DNA of 64,000 bases from JAHRAW01 sp965203265 (GTDB taxonomy: Bacteria > Pseudomonadota > Gammaproteobacteria > Arenicellales > Poriferihabitantaceae). Positions 8,230-17,353 of the stretch are shown in pieces. The stretch spans positions 806,001 to 870,000 of the forward strand of contig CBDBBV010000002.1 of NCBI GenBank assembly GCA_965203265.1, given 5' to 3'. Within the stretch, counting starts at the first letter, position 1, and each line of letters opens with the position of its first letter. The translations under genes and the position numbers were made by a program. Below the pieces are notes generated by a model. That model was not told the DNA's origin, searched no databases, and worked only from the letters and a program-made list of their open reading frames with translations.

Positions 8230-8856
8230 ATGAGAACGCGAATCAAGATCTGCGGCGTAACCGACCCCGACACGGCCCGGGTGGCGGTAGCGGCGGGCGC
8301 GGACGCCATCGGCCTGATCTTCCATCCACCGAGCAAGCGTCATCTCGAATTGGCGCAGGCGGCCGCCATCTGCCGCGCGGTGGCGCCGTTCGTCTCCACC
8401 GTGGCGGTGATGGTGAATCCGACTGCCGAGTTTGTCCGCGCGATCGTCGAGCAGGTCGAGCCGGATTGCCTGCAATTCCACGGCGAGGAATCGCCCGATT
8501 TCTGCACCGGTTTCGGGCGGCCTTATCTCAAGGCGGTGCGCATGGCGCCCGGCGTGGATTGGCTCGATGCGGCGCGGCGTCATTCATCCGCCCGAGGCAT
8601 TTTGCTGGACACCCACGAGGACGAACAGTACGGCGGCACCGGCGCGACTTTCGACTGGGGGCGGGTGCGTTGCGGTGGGGATACCGACCTGCCACCGCTC
8701 ATTTTGGCCGGTGGGCTGCGCTTGGAGAACATCGCCGAGGCGCTGGCGCAAGTGCGTCCCTACGGCGTCGATGTCAGCAGCGGCGTGGAGCGCGATGGCC
8801 ACAAGGACGCGGAGCTGATTCGCCGGTTCTGTCAAAAAGTCAATAATTCACATTAA
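8230..8856 (+). CDS. trpF: Phosphoribosylanthranilate isomerase TrpF
   Basis: This 208-residue TIM-barrel enzyme isomerises phosphoribosylanthranilate in tryptophan synthesis. C8 in KICGVTD and D127 in ILLDTHE are the expected acid/base residues, and YGGTG, FDW and the phosphate-binding LAGGL and VDVSSGVE are present. The ATG at 8230 has GGAGAG just upstream; the frame upstream overlaps truA and lacks homology. In many relatives trpB and trpA separate trpF from accD, but here accD follows after 17 bases, so the other trp genes must be elsewhere. Confidence 0.95.
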   Translation: MRTRIKICGVTDPDTARVAVAAGADAIGLIFHPPSKRHLELAQAAAICRAVAPFVSTVAVMVNPTAEFVRAIVEQVEPDCLQFHGEESPDFCTGFGRPYLKAVRMAPGVDWLDAARRHSSARGILLDTHEDEQYGGTGATFDWGRVRCGGDTDLPPLILAGGLRLENIAEALAQVRPYGVDVSSGVERDGHKDAELIRRFCQKVNNSH

Positions 8857-8873
8857 GAAATACTCATAACTAA

Positions 8874-9800
8874 ATGAATTGGTTCGATAAAATAATCCCG
8901 CCGAAGATCAAAACCCGTGCCACCCTGAGGCGGCGCGGCGTCCCCGAGGGGTTGTGGGAAAAATGCGATGCCTGTCGCGCGGTGCTCTATGCGGTGGAGT
9001 TGGAGCACGGCCTGCGAGTCTGCCCCAAGTGCAATCACCACATGCGCCTCGGCGCCCAGCGCCGGTTGCAGGCTTTCCTCGACGAGGGCGCCCTGCGGTG
9101 GTTGGCCGAGGAGGTGGCGCCGCTCGACATGCTCAAGTTCCGCGACCGCAAGCGTTACCGCGATCGTCTGAGCGAGGCGAAGAAGACGAGTTCCGCCACG
9201 GAGGCGCTGCTGATCGCCCACGGCACATTGCACGGCACGCCGCTTACCGCGGTGGCGTTCGAATTTCGCTTCATGGGGGGCTCCATGGGTTCGGTGGTGG
9301 GGGAGCGCTTCGTCCGCGCGGTCAACCACAGTGTGGAAAACCGCCAGCCGCTGGTATGCTTTTCCGCCAGTGGCGGCGCGCGCATGCAGGAGGCGCTCTT
9401 TTCCCTCATGCAGATGGCCAAGACCAGCGCCGCCATCGCCCGCATGAGATCCCTCGCCATCCCCTACATTTCGGTGCTCACCGATCCGACCATGGGTGGC
9501 GTGTCGGCCAGCCTCGCCATGCTGGGGGACATCATCATCGGCGAGCCCAATGCGCTGATCGGCTTCGCCGGCCCTCGGGTGATCGAGCAAACCGTGCGGC
9601 AAACCCTGCCCGAGGGCTTTCAGCGAAGCGAGTTTCTGCTTGCCCACGGTGCCATCGACATGATCGTCGATCGCCGCTCCCTGCGCGACACCATCGGTTC
9701 GTTGCTCGGCCATCTCGGTTATAACGGGGGCGGGAACGAGGACGAGGATGAGGACGAAAACGAAAAGGAAGCGAAGGACGCCTCGACTGATCCGCAATGA
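8874..9800 (+). CDS. accD: Acetyl-CoA carboxylase carboxyltransferase subunit beta
   Basis: This 308-residue subunit transfers the carboxyl group from biotin to acetyl-CoA to form malonyl-CoA for fatty acid synthesis, together with AccA. A zinc ribbon is formed by C31, C34, C50 and C53. The crotonase-fold core has FRFMGGSMGSVVGE and FSASGGARMQE, and the C-terminal half has GGVSASLAMLGD. The tail after residue 285 is very acidic (repeated Glu/Asp from GAGGAC-like repeats) and is probably disordered. The stop overlaps the folC start (ATG at 9797), so the two are translationally coupled. Confidence 0.96.
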   Translation: MNWFDKIIPPKIKTRATLRRRGVPEGLWEKCDACRAVLYAVELEHGLRVCPKCNHHMRLGAQRRLQAFLDEGALRWLAEEVAPLDMLKFRDRKRYRDRLSEAKKTSSATEALLIAHGTLHGTPLTAVAFEFRFMGGSMGSVVGERFVRAVNHSVENRQPLVCFSASGGARMQEALFSLMQMAKTSAAIARMRSLAIPYISVLTDPTMGGVSASLAMLGDIIIGEPNALIGFAGPRVIEQTVRQTLPEGFQRSEFLLAHGAIDMIVDRRSLRDTIGSLLGHLGYNGGGNEDEDEDENEKEAKDASTDPQ

Positions 9801-11143
9801 GGGATCGGGATTTCTCGCGCTACGCTCTGGCGGATTGGCTCGCGCACATTCAAGTCCAGCATTGGCGCAGCATCGACCTGCGTCTGGATCGAATCGCGCG
9901 AGTGTGGGAGAACCTGCGTGGGCGGCGCAGTCGGGTGGTGATCGCCGTCGTCGGCACCAACGGCAAGGGCTCGTGCGTGGCCATGCTGGAGGCGGTGTTG
10001 CGCGACGCCGGCTTGCGTATCGGCAGTTACACCTCGCCGCATCTGGTGCGCTACAACGAGCGGGTGCGGATTGACGGGCGCGCGCTGGACGATGCCTCGC
10101 TGTGCCGCGCCTTCAGCGAAATCGAGCGGGTTCGCGACGGCGTCCCGCTGACCTATTTCGAGTTCGGCACCCTGTGCGCGCTGTATCTATTCCAGCAGCG
10201 GCGAGTCGATGTTTCCCTCCTCGAGGCGGGCATGGGGGGGCGGCTGGACGCGGTCAATCTGATCGACAACGACCTCGCCCTGATCACCTCCATCGGCATC
10301 GACCACGCCCGCTGGCTCGGCTCCAACCGCGCCGCCATCGCCACGGAGAAGGCCGGCATATTGAAGGAGAACGCGCTGGCGGTATGCGCCGACCCCAACC
10401 CGCCGAAGGTCATCGCCCGCATCGCCGCCGAGCGCAACTGCCTACTCTTGCAACATGGCGCCGACTATCGGATCGAGGAGACCGACGGCGGCATCCTGTG
10501 GCACGCGCGCCATCCGGCGGTGGCGGATCGGTGGCAGCGGCTGGCGGGGTTGCGACAACCCCTTCCCGGCGACCAGCAGCTGAACAATCTGGGGGGCGTG
10601 GTGGCGGCGCTGGCGCTGACTTGCGCGCGCACCGGCGTTACTCCGGCCAATGTGGTGAACGGTTTGCCTCATACCCGCCTGACGGCGCGCTGTCAGATAT
10701 TCGGCGACGCTCCGGAAACTGTTCTCGATGTCGCCCACAATCGGGAGTCGGCGGAAGCCCTCGCGGCCTTTCTCGCCCAGCGGAAAATCCATGGGGAAAC
10801 CCACGCCGTGCTGGGCGTGCTGGCGGACAAGTGCGCCGGAGAAATCGCCGCCGCCGTGAACGGCGTCATCGACCACTGGCATCTGGCCACGCTCGAGGGG
10901 GAAAGGGGGCAGAGCGCCGGAGTTTTGCGCGGGCAGTTGGCGGGCGATGGAGTCGGCGGAATCGGCGGCATCGGTGGCACGCGGGTGGCTACCTACCACA
11001 ACCCAGTCGCGGCCTATCGCTCCGCCGTGGCCGCGGCGCAGGCACGGGGGCGGGTGGTGGTGTTCGGTTCGTTCCACACGGTCGGTGATATACTCGCCCA
11101 CTTCGAGCACGACCGAGTTCGGGCGGCGGATGTCGGGGAATGA
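9797..11143 (+). CDS. folC: Dihydrofolate synthase/folylpolyglutamate synthase FolC
   Basis: This 448-residue ATP-dependent ligase adds glutamate to dihydropteroate and to folates. The P-loop GTNGKGS is at residues 53-59. The Mur-ligase signature follows with YTSPHLVRYNERVRI, EAGMGGRLDAVN and SIGIDHARWLG. The C-terminal domain has LDVAHNRES. The length fits the family. It starts with a 4-nt overlap with accD, the usual neighbour, and is followed by dedD after 51 bases. Confidence 0.95.
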   Translation: MRDRDFSRYALADWLAHIQVQHWRSIDLRLDRIARVWENLRGRRSRVVIAVVGTNGKGSCVAMLEAVLRDAGLRIGSYTSPHLVRYNERVRIDGRALDDASLCRAFSEIERVRDGVPLTYFEFGTLCALYLFQQRRVDVSLLEAGMGGRLDAVNLIDNDLALITSIGIDHARWLGSNRAAIATEKAGILKENALAVCADPNPPKVIARIAAERNCLLLQHGADYRIEETDGGILWHARHPAVADRWQRLAGLRQPLPGDQQLNNLGGVVAALALTCARTGVTPANVVNGLPHTRLTARCQIFGDAPETVLDVAHNRESAEALAAFLAQRKIHGETHAVLGVLADKCAGEIAAAVNGVIDHWHLATLEGERGQSAGVLRGQLAGDGVGGIGGIGGTRVATYHNPVAAYRSAVAAAQARGRVVVFGSFHTVGDILAHFEHDRVRAADVGE

Positions 11144-11194
11144 ACCCGCCGCAACCGTTCATTCATGCTGCCGTAACAGCTCAGTGAAAGCCCC

Positions 11195-11638
11195 GTGAAA
11201 GCCAAGAGTACCCCACCCGCGCCGCCGCAATACGAGCTGAAACACCGCTTGACCGGAGCCGTCATCATCGTCGCGTTGGGCGTGCTGCTCATCCCGTGGC
11301 TGTTGTCCGACCGAGACGGCGGCGTGGCGAAGCGGATGACTGTCGAGGAAATCGAGTTACCCGACAACGGCGGGCGGGACGAGGGAGCCGCCTCCGCCGC
11401 CGGCTGGATTGTGCAAGTGGGCATATTTTCCCGCCGGAAGAATGCCGATTCGACCCTCGCCCGGCTGGCGGACGGCGATTTCGACGCCCATGAATCTCAG
11501 ATCGAAACCGCTGCGGGGGCGCAGGCCACGCGCATCTGGCTCGGCCCCTACGCCAGCGAGGCGGCCGCCGGGGAAGTCAATCGGCGCCTGCGCGCTCTCA
11601 CCGGCGAGCAGGGATTCGTAACCGAACAAGTTCGCTGA
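11195..11638 (+). CDS. dedD: SPOR domain protein, DedD-like
   Basis: A 147-residue inner-membrane protein: a short cytoplasmic N-terminus, one transmembrane helix (about residues 20-37, LTGAVIIVALGVLLIPWLL), a linker and a C-terminal SPOR domain (about 68-146, starting AAGWIVQVGIFS) that binds denuded septal peptidoglycan. The start is GTG at 11195; no better start is in frame. Position between folC and cvpA is that of dedD in gammaproteobacteria. It probably has a role in cell division. It is shorter than E. coli DedD, mainly in the linker. Confidence 0.85.
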   Translation: MKAKSTPPAPPQYELKHRLTGAVIIVALGVLLIPWLLSDRDGGVAKRMTVEEIELPDNGGRDEGAASAAGWIVQVGIFSRRKNADSTLARLADGDFDAHESQIETAAGAQATRIWLGPYASEAAAGEVNRRLRALTGEQGFVTEQVR

Positions 11639-11765
11639 GATGCCTTGCGAAGATCATCCCGGCTGCGCCATGTCGGTTTCTCTGATGCCCGTACTCCCTG
11701 TCCCCATAGACACGCCGGCACGGCGCGACCAAGCACCAAGCACCGAGATAACCGGATGAGCCGCC

Positions 11766-12269
11766 ATGAACGGGGTTGACCTCGCCATCATCGTCATCGT
11801 TTTCTTTTCCCTGATCATCGGATTGTTTCGCGGCTTCGTTCGCGAGGTGCTGTCGCTGGCGTCCTGGATCGTCGCGCTGTGGGCGGCATATATGCATGCG
11901 CAATCCGGCGCGATCTATCTCGCCTCCTACATCGGGCAGGCACCGGTGCGGGTGGTCGTGGCCTTCGCCGTCATCTTCGTAGCGGTGTTGCTGACCGCCT
12001 CCTTCCTCGGCAATCTGCTGTGCCGCCTGCTGGCCCTCGGCGGAGTCGGCGGCGTCGATCGCTCCCTCGGACTGTTGTTCGGCGTGGGGCGCGGCGCGCT
12101 CATCGTCGCCGCGTTGATCCTCATCGCCATATTCACGGATGTGGCGACTCAACCGTGGTGGCAGCGATCCCTGCTGGTGGATCACTTCACACCGGTGGTC
12201 GATCTGCTGCGATCGCTCATGCCGCCGAGTCAGGCGACCCATTTCCAACCCAGCGGCGGTCTCGGCTGA
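11766..12269 (+). CDS. cvpA: CvpA family inner-membrane protein
   Basis: This 167-residue protein has four hydrophobic segments (about residues 5-25, 30-48, 62-82 and 98-122) and the family start MNGVDLAIIVIVFFSLIIGLF. CvpA is needed for colicin V production in E. coli and is linked to envelope stress; its molecular activity is not settled. Its stop and the purF start share one base (TGATG), as in the classical cvpA-purF operon. The 127 bases after dedD hold only a small CAAGCAC repeat and no gene. Confidence 0.93.
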   Translation: MNGVDLAIIVIVFFSLIIGLFRGFVREVLSLASWIVALWAAYMHAQSGAIYLASYIGQAPVRVVVAFAVIFVAVLLTASFLGNLLCRLLALGGVGGVDRSLGLLFGVGRGALIVAALILIAIFTDVATQPWWQRSLLVDHFTPVVDLLRSLMPPSQATHFQPSGGLG

Positions 12270-13822
12270 TGTGCGGCGTGGTCGGAATTCTCGGCCCCGG
12301 CGCGGCCAACCATGCGCTGTACGAGGGATTGACCATCGTGCAACACCGTGGTCAGGACGCCGCCGGCATCATGACCTGCGACGGCAAGCGAGTATATCTG
12401 CGCAAGGACAACGGCCTCGCGCGGGATGTCTTTCGCCCCCACCATCTGCTCCAACTCAAGGGCAGCATGGGCCTCGGCCACGCCCGCTATCCCACCGCCG
12501 GTTGCGACTCCCGCGCCGAGGCGCAGCCCTTCTATGTCAACTCGCCGTTCGGCATCGCCCTCGGGCACAACGGCAATCTGACCAATGCGGCGCAACTGCG
12601 GGAGGAATTGTTCCGTCAGGATTTGCGCCAGCTGAACACCTCTTCGGATTCGGAAATTCTGCTCAACATCTTCGCCCACGAACTGCGCGAGGCCATCGGC
12701 ACCTCGAGCCTGCGCGCCGCGCCCGAAGATCTGTTCAACGCCGTCAGCGGGGTGTACGCCCGCTGTAGCGGCGCATATGCCGTGGTCGTCATGGTGGTGG
12801 GGGTCGGCATTTTGGCATTTCGCGATCCCCACGGAATTCGCCCGCTGGTGTACGGCAGCCGGCACGGCGAAGACGGAATCGCCCATCTGTTCGCCTCGGA
12901 AAGCGTCGCGCTGGATGTGCTCGGCTACGCTCTGCAGCGCGATGTGCAGCCGGGGGAGGCGATTCTCGTGGACACTGCCGGCAATGTGCACACCCGCATC
13001 TGCGCCGATGCGCCCATGCGCGCGCCGTGTTTGTTCGAATATGTCTATCTGGCGCGCCCGGACTCCATCATCGACAGCATCCCGGTATACCGCACGCGCA
13101 TGAACATGGGGGAGAATCTGGCGCATCGCCTCAAGCAACATTGGCCGGATCACGATATCGATGTGGTCATACCGGTGCCGGACACCAGCCGCACCGCCGC
13201 GGCGGAAATGGGGCGGGTGCTGAAACTGCCCTATCGCGAGGGCTTCATCAAGAACCGCTATATCGGGCGAACATTCATCATGCCGGGGCAGGCCGAGCGC
13301 CGCCAGTCGGTGCGGCAGAAACTCAACCCCATCGCCTCGGAATTTCACGACAAGAACGTGCTGCTGGTGGACGATTCCATCGTGCGCGGCACCACTTCGC
13401 AGAAGATCATCGAGTTGGCGCGGGAGGCCGGTGCGCGCAAGGTGTATTTCGCCTCGGCGGCGCCGCCGGTGCGCTACCCCAACGTGTACGGCATCGACAT
13501 GCCGTCCTCGGCAGAACTGGTCGCCCACAACCGCAGCATAGACGAGGTGTGCCGCGCCATCGGCGCCGACCGGCTGTTCTATCAGGAGCTGGACGATCTC
13601 ATCGAGGCGGTGGCGCGTTGCAATCCGGCCATTAGCGAATTCGACGCCTCGTGCTTCAATGGCGAATACATCACCGGCGATATCACCGAAGTGTATCTGG
13701 AAGGGGTAGGGCGAGCGCGCAACGACGGCACCAAGGATCGGGATGCCGAGGACAACGAACTGGATCTGTCGGAAATCACCGATATTGGCGCGCGCCCCGG
13801 CGGCAGTGCTCCCCTTCAGTAG
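12269..13822 (+). CDS. purF: Amidophosphoribosyltransferase PurF
   Basis: This 517-residue enzyme makes 5-phosphoribosylamine from PRPP and glutamine, the first step of purine synthesis. Cys2 is the glutaminase nucleophile after Met removal (MCGVVGILG). The Ntn-hydrolase domain includes HRGQDAAGI and GHARYPTAG. The phosphoribosyltransferase domain has the PRPP loop VLLVDDSIVRGTT. The ATG at 12269 is fixed by Cys2. Translation is probably coupled to cvpA. The 3' end overlaps the convergent manC-like gene by 7 bases, and I see no terminator between them. Confidence 0.97.
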   Translation: MCGVVGILGPGAANHALYEGLTIVQHRGQDAAGIMTCDGKRVYLRKDNGLARDVFRPHHLLQLKGSMGLGHARYPTAGCDSRAEAQPFYVNSPFGIALGHNGNLTNAAQLREELFRQDLRQLNTSSDSEILLNIFAHELREAIGTSSLRAAPEDLFNAVSGVYARCSGAYAVVVMVVGVGILAFRDPHGIRPLVYGSRHGEDGIAHLFASESVALDVLGYALQRDVQPGEAILVDTAGNVHTRICADAPMRAPCLFEYVYLARPDSIIDSIPVYRTRMNMGENLAHRLKQHWPDHDIDVVIPVPDTSRTAAAEMGRVLKLPYREGFIKNRYIGRTFIMPGQAERRQSVRQKLNPIASEFHDKNVLLVDDSIVRGTTSQKIIELAREAGARKVYFASAAPPVRYPNVYGIDMPSSAELVAHNRSIDEVCRAIGADRLFYQELDDLIEAVARCNPAISEFDASCFNGEYITGDITEVYLEGVGRARNDGTKDRDAEDNELDLSEITDIGARPGGSAPLQ

Positions 13823-15222
13823 CGGACGATGTCGTCCTCGCCCAGATAATCGCCCGTTTGCACCTCGATCACCACCAGCGGCTCCGTTGCGTGGTTCTCC
13901 AAGCGATGGCGGCAGCGGCGTTCGATGTAGGTGGATTCATTGGCGCCCAGGGTGAAGGTGTCGTCGCCGTTGGTCACCGTGGCGGTGCCCGCCACCACGG
14001 TCCAATGCTCGTTGCGGTGTTCGTGGGTTTGTAGGCTGAGCTGGCCGCCGACGCGCACTTCGATGCGCTTGACCTTGAAGCCGGTGCCGCTGTCGAGCAC
14101 CGTGTAGCTGCCCCAATGCCGCTCGACCGTGCGATGATAGTCCGCCGCCTCGTGCCCGCGTTTTTCCAGCGCCTCGTACACCTGCTTGGCCGCCTGCATG
14201 TTGTCCCGATCGGCCACCAGCAGGGCGTCCGGAGTATCGACGATTAACAGGTTTTCCAGCCCGACCGCGCCGATCACCCGCTTTTCCGCCATCACTGTAC
14301 AGTTGTGGCTGTCGTGCAGGATCACATCGCCCTCGCTACGATTGCCGTGAGAGTCCGGCGCCGTCCGCCCGCCGAGGGCATCCCAACTGCCGAGGTCGCT
14401 CCAGCCGATGTCGCAGGCCACCACCGCCGCCTTGGCGGTGCGCTCCATCACCGCGCGGTCGATGGAATTCTCCGGCATGGCGGCGAATGCGTGCGCATCG
14501 ATTTCGCTGCGCGCGCCGGGCGCCGCGTCGGATTTGCGCGCCTGTTCGAGGGATGTCTTGGCGGCGGCGACGATGTCGGGGCAATAACTATCCATTTCCG
14601 CCAACATGGTTTCGGCGGTGCTGCAGAACATGCCGGAATTCCACAGGAAATTCCCCGCGCGCAGATATTCTTGCGCCGTTTGCGCCTCGGGTTTTTCGAC
14701 GAATCTCTTGACCGAGCTGCCGTCGCATTCGATGTAGCCGTATCCGCTTTCCGCCGTTCGCGGTTGGATGCCGAAGGTGGCGATGTGGCCGGCCAGGGCG
14801 AATTCGCGGGCTTGGGCGACCGCCTCGGCGAAGGCGGTTTGCCGGCTGATCAGGTGGTCGGCGGGCAGGATCAGCAACACCGCGTCTTTGCCGAATTCGG
14901 CGGCGCAATACAAACTGGCCAGAGCCACCGAGGGCGCGGTGCCGCGGCCGAAGGGTTCGAGTATGAAGTGGTTGGTGATGTCGCCTCCGCCATCGCCCTT
15001 TTCCTCAATTTCCCGATAGTGATCCTGCGTCTTGAAAAAAATCTCGCTGCGGGTAACCGTCATCATCGCCGACACATCCGGCAGCCGAGCGGCGCGCATA
15101 AAGGCTCCTTGCAGCAAACTGCGGCCGTCTTCCAGCCGGATGAACGGTTTGGGGTAGGACTTGCGCGAAAGCGGCCACAGCCGCGCGCCGACCCCACCGC
15201 CGAGAATGACCGGAATCAGCAT
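13816..15222 (-). CDS. Mannose-1-phosphate guanylyltransferase/mannose-6-phosphate isomerase
   Basis: This 468-residue bifunctional type II enzyme (ManC/AlgA/CpsB family) supplies GDP-mannose for surface glycans. The N-terminal nucleotidyltransferase has the signature GGGVGARLWPLSRKSYPK near residues 8-25 and FVEKP. The C-terminal domain is a cupin with QTHEHRNEHW and E in HW-type metal ligands, matching the type II isomerase. The ATG at 15222 gives the canonical start MLIPVILGGG; the longer upstream frame overlaps the glycosyltransferase gene. It overlaps that gene by 7 bases, so the pair is an operon in sugar-lipid or polysaccharide synthesis. Confidence 0.93.
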   Translation of the reverse strand: MLIPVILGGGVGARLWPLSRKSYPKPFIRLEDGRSLLQGAFMRAARLPDVSAMMTVTRSEIFFKTQDHYREIEEKGDGGGDITNHFILEPFGRGTAPSVALASLYCAAEFGKDAVLLILPADHLISRQTAFAEAVAQAREFALAGHIATFGIQPRTAESGYGYIECDGSSVKRFVEKPEAQTAQEYLRAGNFLWNSGMFCSTAETMLAEMDSYCPDIVAAAKTSLEQARKSDAAPGARSEIDAHAFAAMPENSIDRAVMERTAKAAVVACDIGWSDLGSWDALGGRTAPDSHGNRSEGDVILHDSHNCTVMAEKRVIGAVGLENLLIVDTPDALLVADRDNMQAAKQVYEALEKRGHEAADYHRTVERHWGSYTVLDSGTGFKVKRIEVRVGGQLSLQTHEHRNEHWTVVAGTATVTNGDDTFTLGANESTYIERRCRHRLENHATEPLVVIEVQTGDYLGEDDIVRY

Positions 15223-16418
15223 GATCTGCGCGACCCGCTTTCGCGCGCGCCCTCGAGCCGAGTTGGGGAAGGGGTCGAGTTGTCGGTTTCGCCTCGGGCG
15301 CGCTCGGCGAAGGTCCAGTAGGAGTTGATGAAATAGTTGAAGAGCGCGGCGGGCACGATGGCGATGGTCTGGTGGATCGCTGGCGACCAGCTCGGCAACA
15401 GCGCCGACAGTGTGATGAAGGCGGCGAAACTGATCAGCAGCGTGCCGAACGAGACGGCGTTGAAACGCACGCCGCGCACCAGTTTGTTGCCGAGCAGTTG
15501 GCGGTGGGCGAAGGTCCAGTGGTTGTTGAGGAAGAAATTCCACAGGATCGAAATCTCCACCGCGATCGGCGAGGCGATGTATTTGTGCGCGCCGAATTCG
15601 ATCATCAGTAGGAATATGGACAGGTTCACCAGAATTCCGCTGAGGCCGGTCAGGGAGAATTTGGTGAATGTCCATGCGCTGGGGAAACGCAGCATCCACA
15701 CGCTGGCGAAGAATTCGAGGAGGTCGGACAAACCGAGCTTGGTTTCGCCGTGCGCCCGATCGCTGAAGTGGATGGGGTGCTCGACCACCCGCAGATCGTG
15801 ATAAACCAGTTGGTGCAGCAGGGCGATCTGAAAGGCGTAGCCGTTGACCGGCAGCTGCCCGTGGGCGATTTTTTCGAGAGCCTGTCGGCGGATTGCGCGG
15901 AAACCCGCGGTGCAGTCGCGCACGCCGCGAATGCCGGCGATGCGACGGGCGAGCCAGTTGCCGCCGGTGGACAGCCATCTGCGGAATATGTGCCATCCGG
16001 CGTCGATGCTCGCGCCCTCCACATAGCGGCTGCCGATGGCGGCGTCGGCGCCCGCGCGAACCAGCTGCACCAGCCGCAACGCCTCGGCCGGATCGTGGGA
16101 GAAGTCCGCATCCATCTGCACCACGATATCCGCGCCGAGCTGCTCCAGGGCCACGCTCATGCCGCGCTTGTAGGCCGCCCCGAGGCCGCGCTTCTCGCCG
16201 CTCGACAGGTGGACGCGCGGGCATTCAGCGCGAAATTTCTCCACCACATCGGCGGTGCCGTCGGGACTGCGGTCGTCGGCGATGAGCACCTGCCAATGGT
16301 CGTCCAGCGCGAGCACTCGCCGCAGCATTCGGGCGATATTGTCCGCTTCATTGTAGGTCGGGATGACGAGGCATACATCCCGGTTATCCCGGTCGGTGGC
16401 GATCTTCGCAGTATTCAT
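15216..16418 (-). CDS. Family 2 glycosyltransferase (dolichol/polyprenyl-phosphate mannosyltransferase type) fused to GtrA-like membrane domain
   Basis: The N-terminal 230 residues are a GT2 fold with LVIPTYNEADN, DDRSPDGT and the metal-binding DADFSHDP. It probably transfers mannose from GDP-mannose to a polyprenyl phosphate. The C-terminal 150 residues hold about four membrane helices of the GtrA type (LSGILVNLSIFLLMIEFG, FGTLLISFAAFITLSALL and others) with FFLNNHWTFAHR and FINSYWTFAER. This fusion architecture is common in bacterial DPM-like proteins. I chose ATG 16418 (MNTAKIATD) because it is closest to the domain; ATG 16454, 5 bases past the lpxH stop, is also possible and adds a Pro/Thr-rich leader. 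Confidence 0.88.
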   Translation of the reverse strand: MNTAKIATDRDNRDVCLVIPTYNEADNIARMLRRVLALDDHWQVLIADDRSPDGTADVVEKFRAECPRVHLSSGEKRGLGAAYKRGMSVALEQLGADIVVQMDADFSHDPAEALRLVQLVRAGADAAIGSRYVEGASIDAGWHIFRRWLSTGGNWLARRIAGIRGVRDCTAGFRAIRRQALEKIAHGQLPVNGYAFQIALLHQLVYHDLRVVEHPIHFSDRAHGETKLGLSDLLEFFASVWMLRFPSAWTFTKFSLTGLSGILVNLSIFLLMIEFGAHKYIASPIAVEISILWNFFLNNHWTFAHRQLLGNKLVRGVRFNAVSFGTLLISFAAFITLSALLPSWSPAIHQTIAIVPAALFNYFINSYWTFAERARGETDNSTPSPTRLEGARESGSRRSC

Positions 16419-16458
16419 AATGGGGTCAGGTGGAGTGGGGGTGGGCGTGGCCATCCGC

Positions 16459-17184
16459 TTATCGTCTGAGCGCCAGTCTCCCTTGATGATGATACAGCGC
16501 GCTTGGCTCGGCATACCAGTCGCCGAGGACATACCGCCAAGCGGGTTTCTCCTGCAGCTGGAATCGATGAACCGCCGGTCGGTGGGTATGCCCGTGAATC
16601 AGGGTATCCACGCCGTGTTGCCGCATCAGGGCTTCCACCGCCGCCTGATTGACATCCATGATGGCCGGATTCTTGTCCAGTTTGTCGAGTTTGTCCGATT
16701 CACTCTTGCGCCGCATGGCCGCGGCGGTTTGCATTCGTTGTTGCAGGGGTTCTTGCAGGAACGAGTCCTTCCACTTGGCCGAGAGCATCTGCTTGCGGGA
16801 GCGTTGATGTTCGTGGTCGTCGGTGCACAAGCCGTCGCCGTGGGTGAGCAGGAAGTCGCGGTTCTCCAATGAAACCACCGTCGGATCCGGCAGCAGAATG
16901 CAGCCGGTGCGCTCGGCAAAATCCTCGCCAACCAGAAAGTCGCGATTGCCGCGCATGAAAAATATTCGGGTACCGGCGCACACCGCCGCGCGAATTTTGG
17001 TTTCCACCGAGGCGTGTCCGAGGGGCTCGGCGCTGTCGTCGCCGACCCAGTAGTCGAACAGGTCGCCGAGTATGTAGAGGCGCTCCAACAACCGCCCGGC
17101 ACCGGCGAGAAATTTCTCGAACAATCTGGTGGAGGCGGGGCGCTCCGGCGTCAGGTGGAGATCGGATATGAAGGCTGTGGTCAT
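16459..17184 (-). CDS. lpxH: UDP-2,3-diacylglucosamine diphosphatase LpxH
   Basis: This 241-residue metallophosphoesterase cleaves UDP-2,3-diacylglucosamine to lipid X in lipid A synthesis, at the inner membrane surface. Metal ligands line up with E. coli LpxH: D8 and H10 (ISDLHL), D41 (LGDLFDYW), N in GNRDF, H in THGDGL, and the final HGHTH. The ATG at 17184 gives the canonical MTTAFISDLHL; an 18-residue upstream extension has no homology. It contains a small insert with SDKLDKLDKN, a minor oddity. It confirms a lipid A-producing Gram-negative host. Confidence 0.94.
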   Translation of the reverse strand: MTTAFISDLHLTPERPASTRLFEKFLAGAGRLLERLYILGDLFDYWVGDDSAEPLGHASVETKIRAAVCAGTRIFFMRGNRDFLVGEDFAERTGCILLPDPTVVSLENRDFLLTHGDGLCTDDHEHQRSRKQMLSAKWKDSFLQEPLQQRMQTAAAMRRKSESDKLDKLDKNPAIMDVNQAAVEALMRQHGVDTLIHGHTHRPAVHRFQLQEKPAWRYVLGDWYAEPSALYHHQGRLALRR

Positions 17185-17353
17185 GGCGTCAGGGGCTGAG
17201 CGGCTTGCGCGCTTTTCGCGGGCGGCGTATGCGGCCAACTTCGGTTTATTGTACCATCGCCGGCTTGGCTGCCGCCGTGCCGATGCGTCATGCGTCGGTT
17301 TTCAACCTTCACTTTTCACTTTTCACTTTTAATTTCCTTTCGACTACCCGGCG

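Noticed and set aside
12230..13528. Long minus-strand frame opposite purF
   Set aside because: purF has complete motifs on the plus strand, and the opposite frame lacks any domain.
14305..15321. Long plus-strand frame opposite the guanylyltransferase gene
   Set aside because: It is a high-GC shadow frame; the minus strand carries clear enzyme motifs over the same bases.
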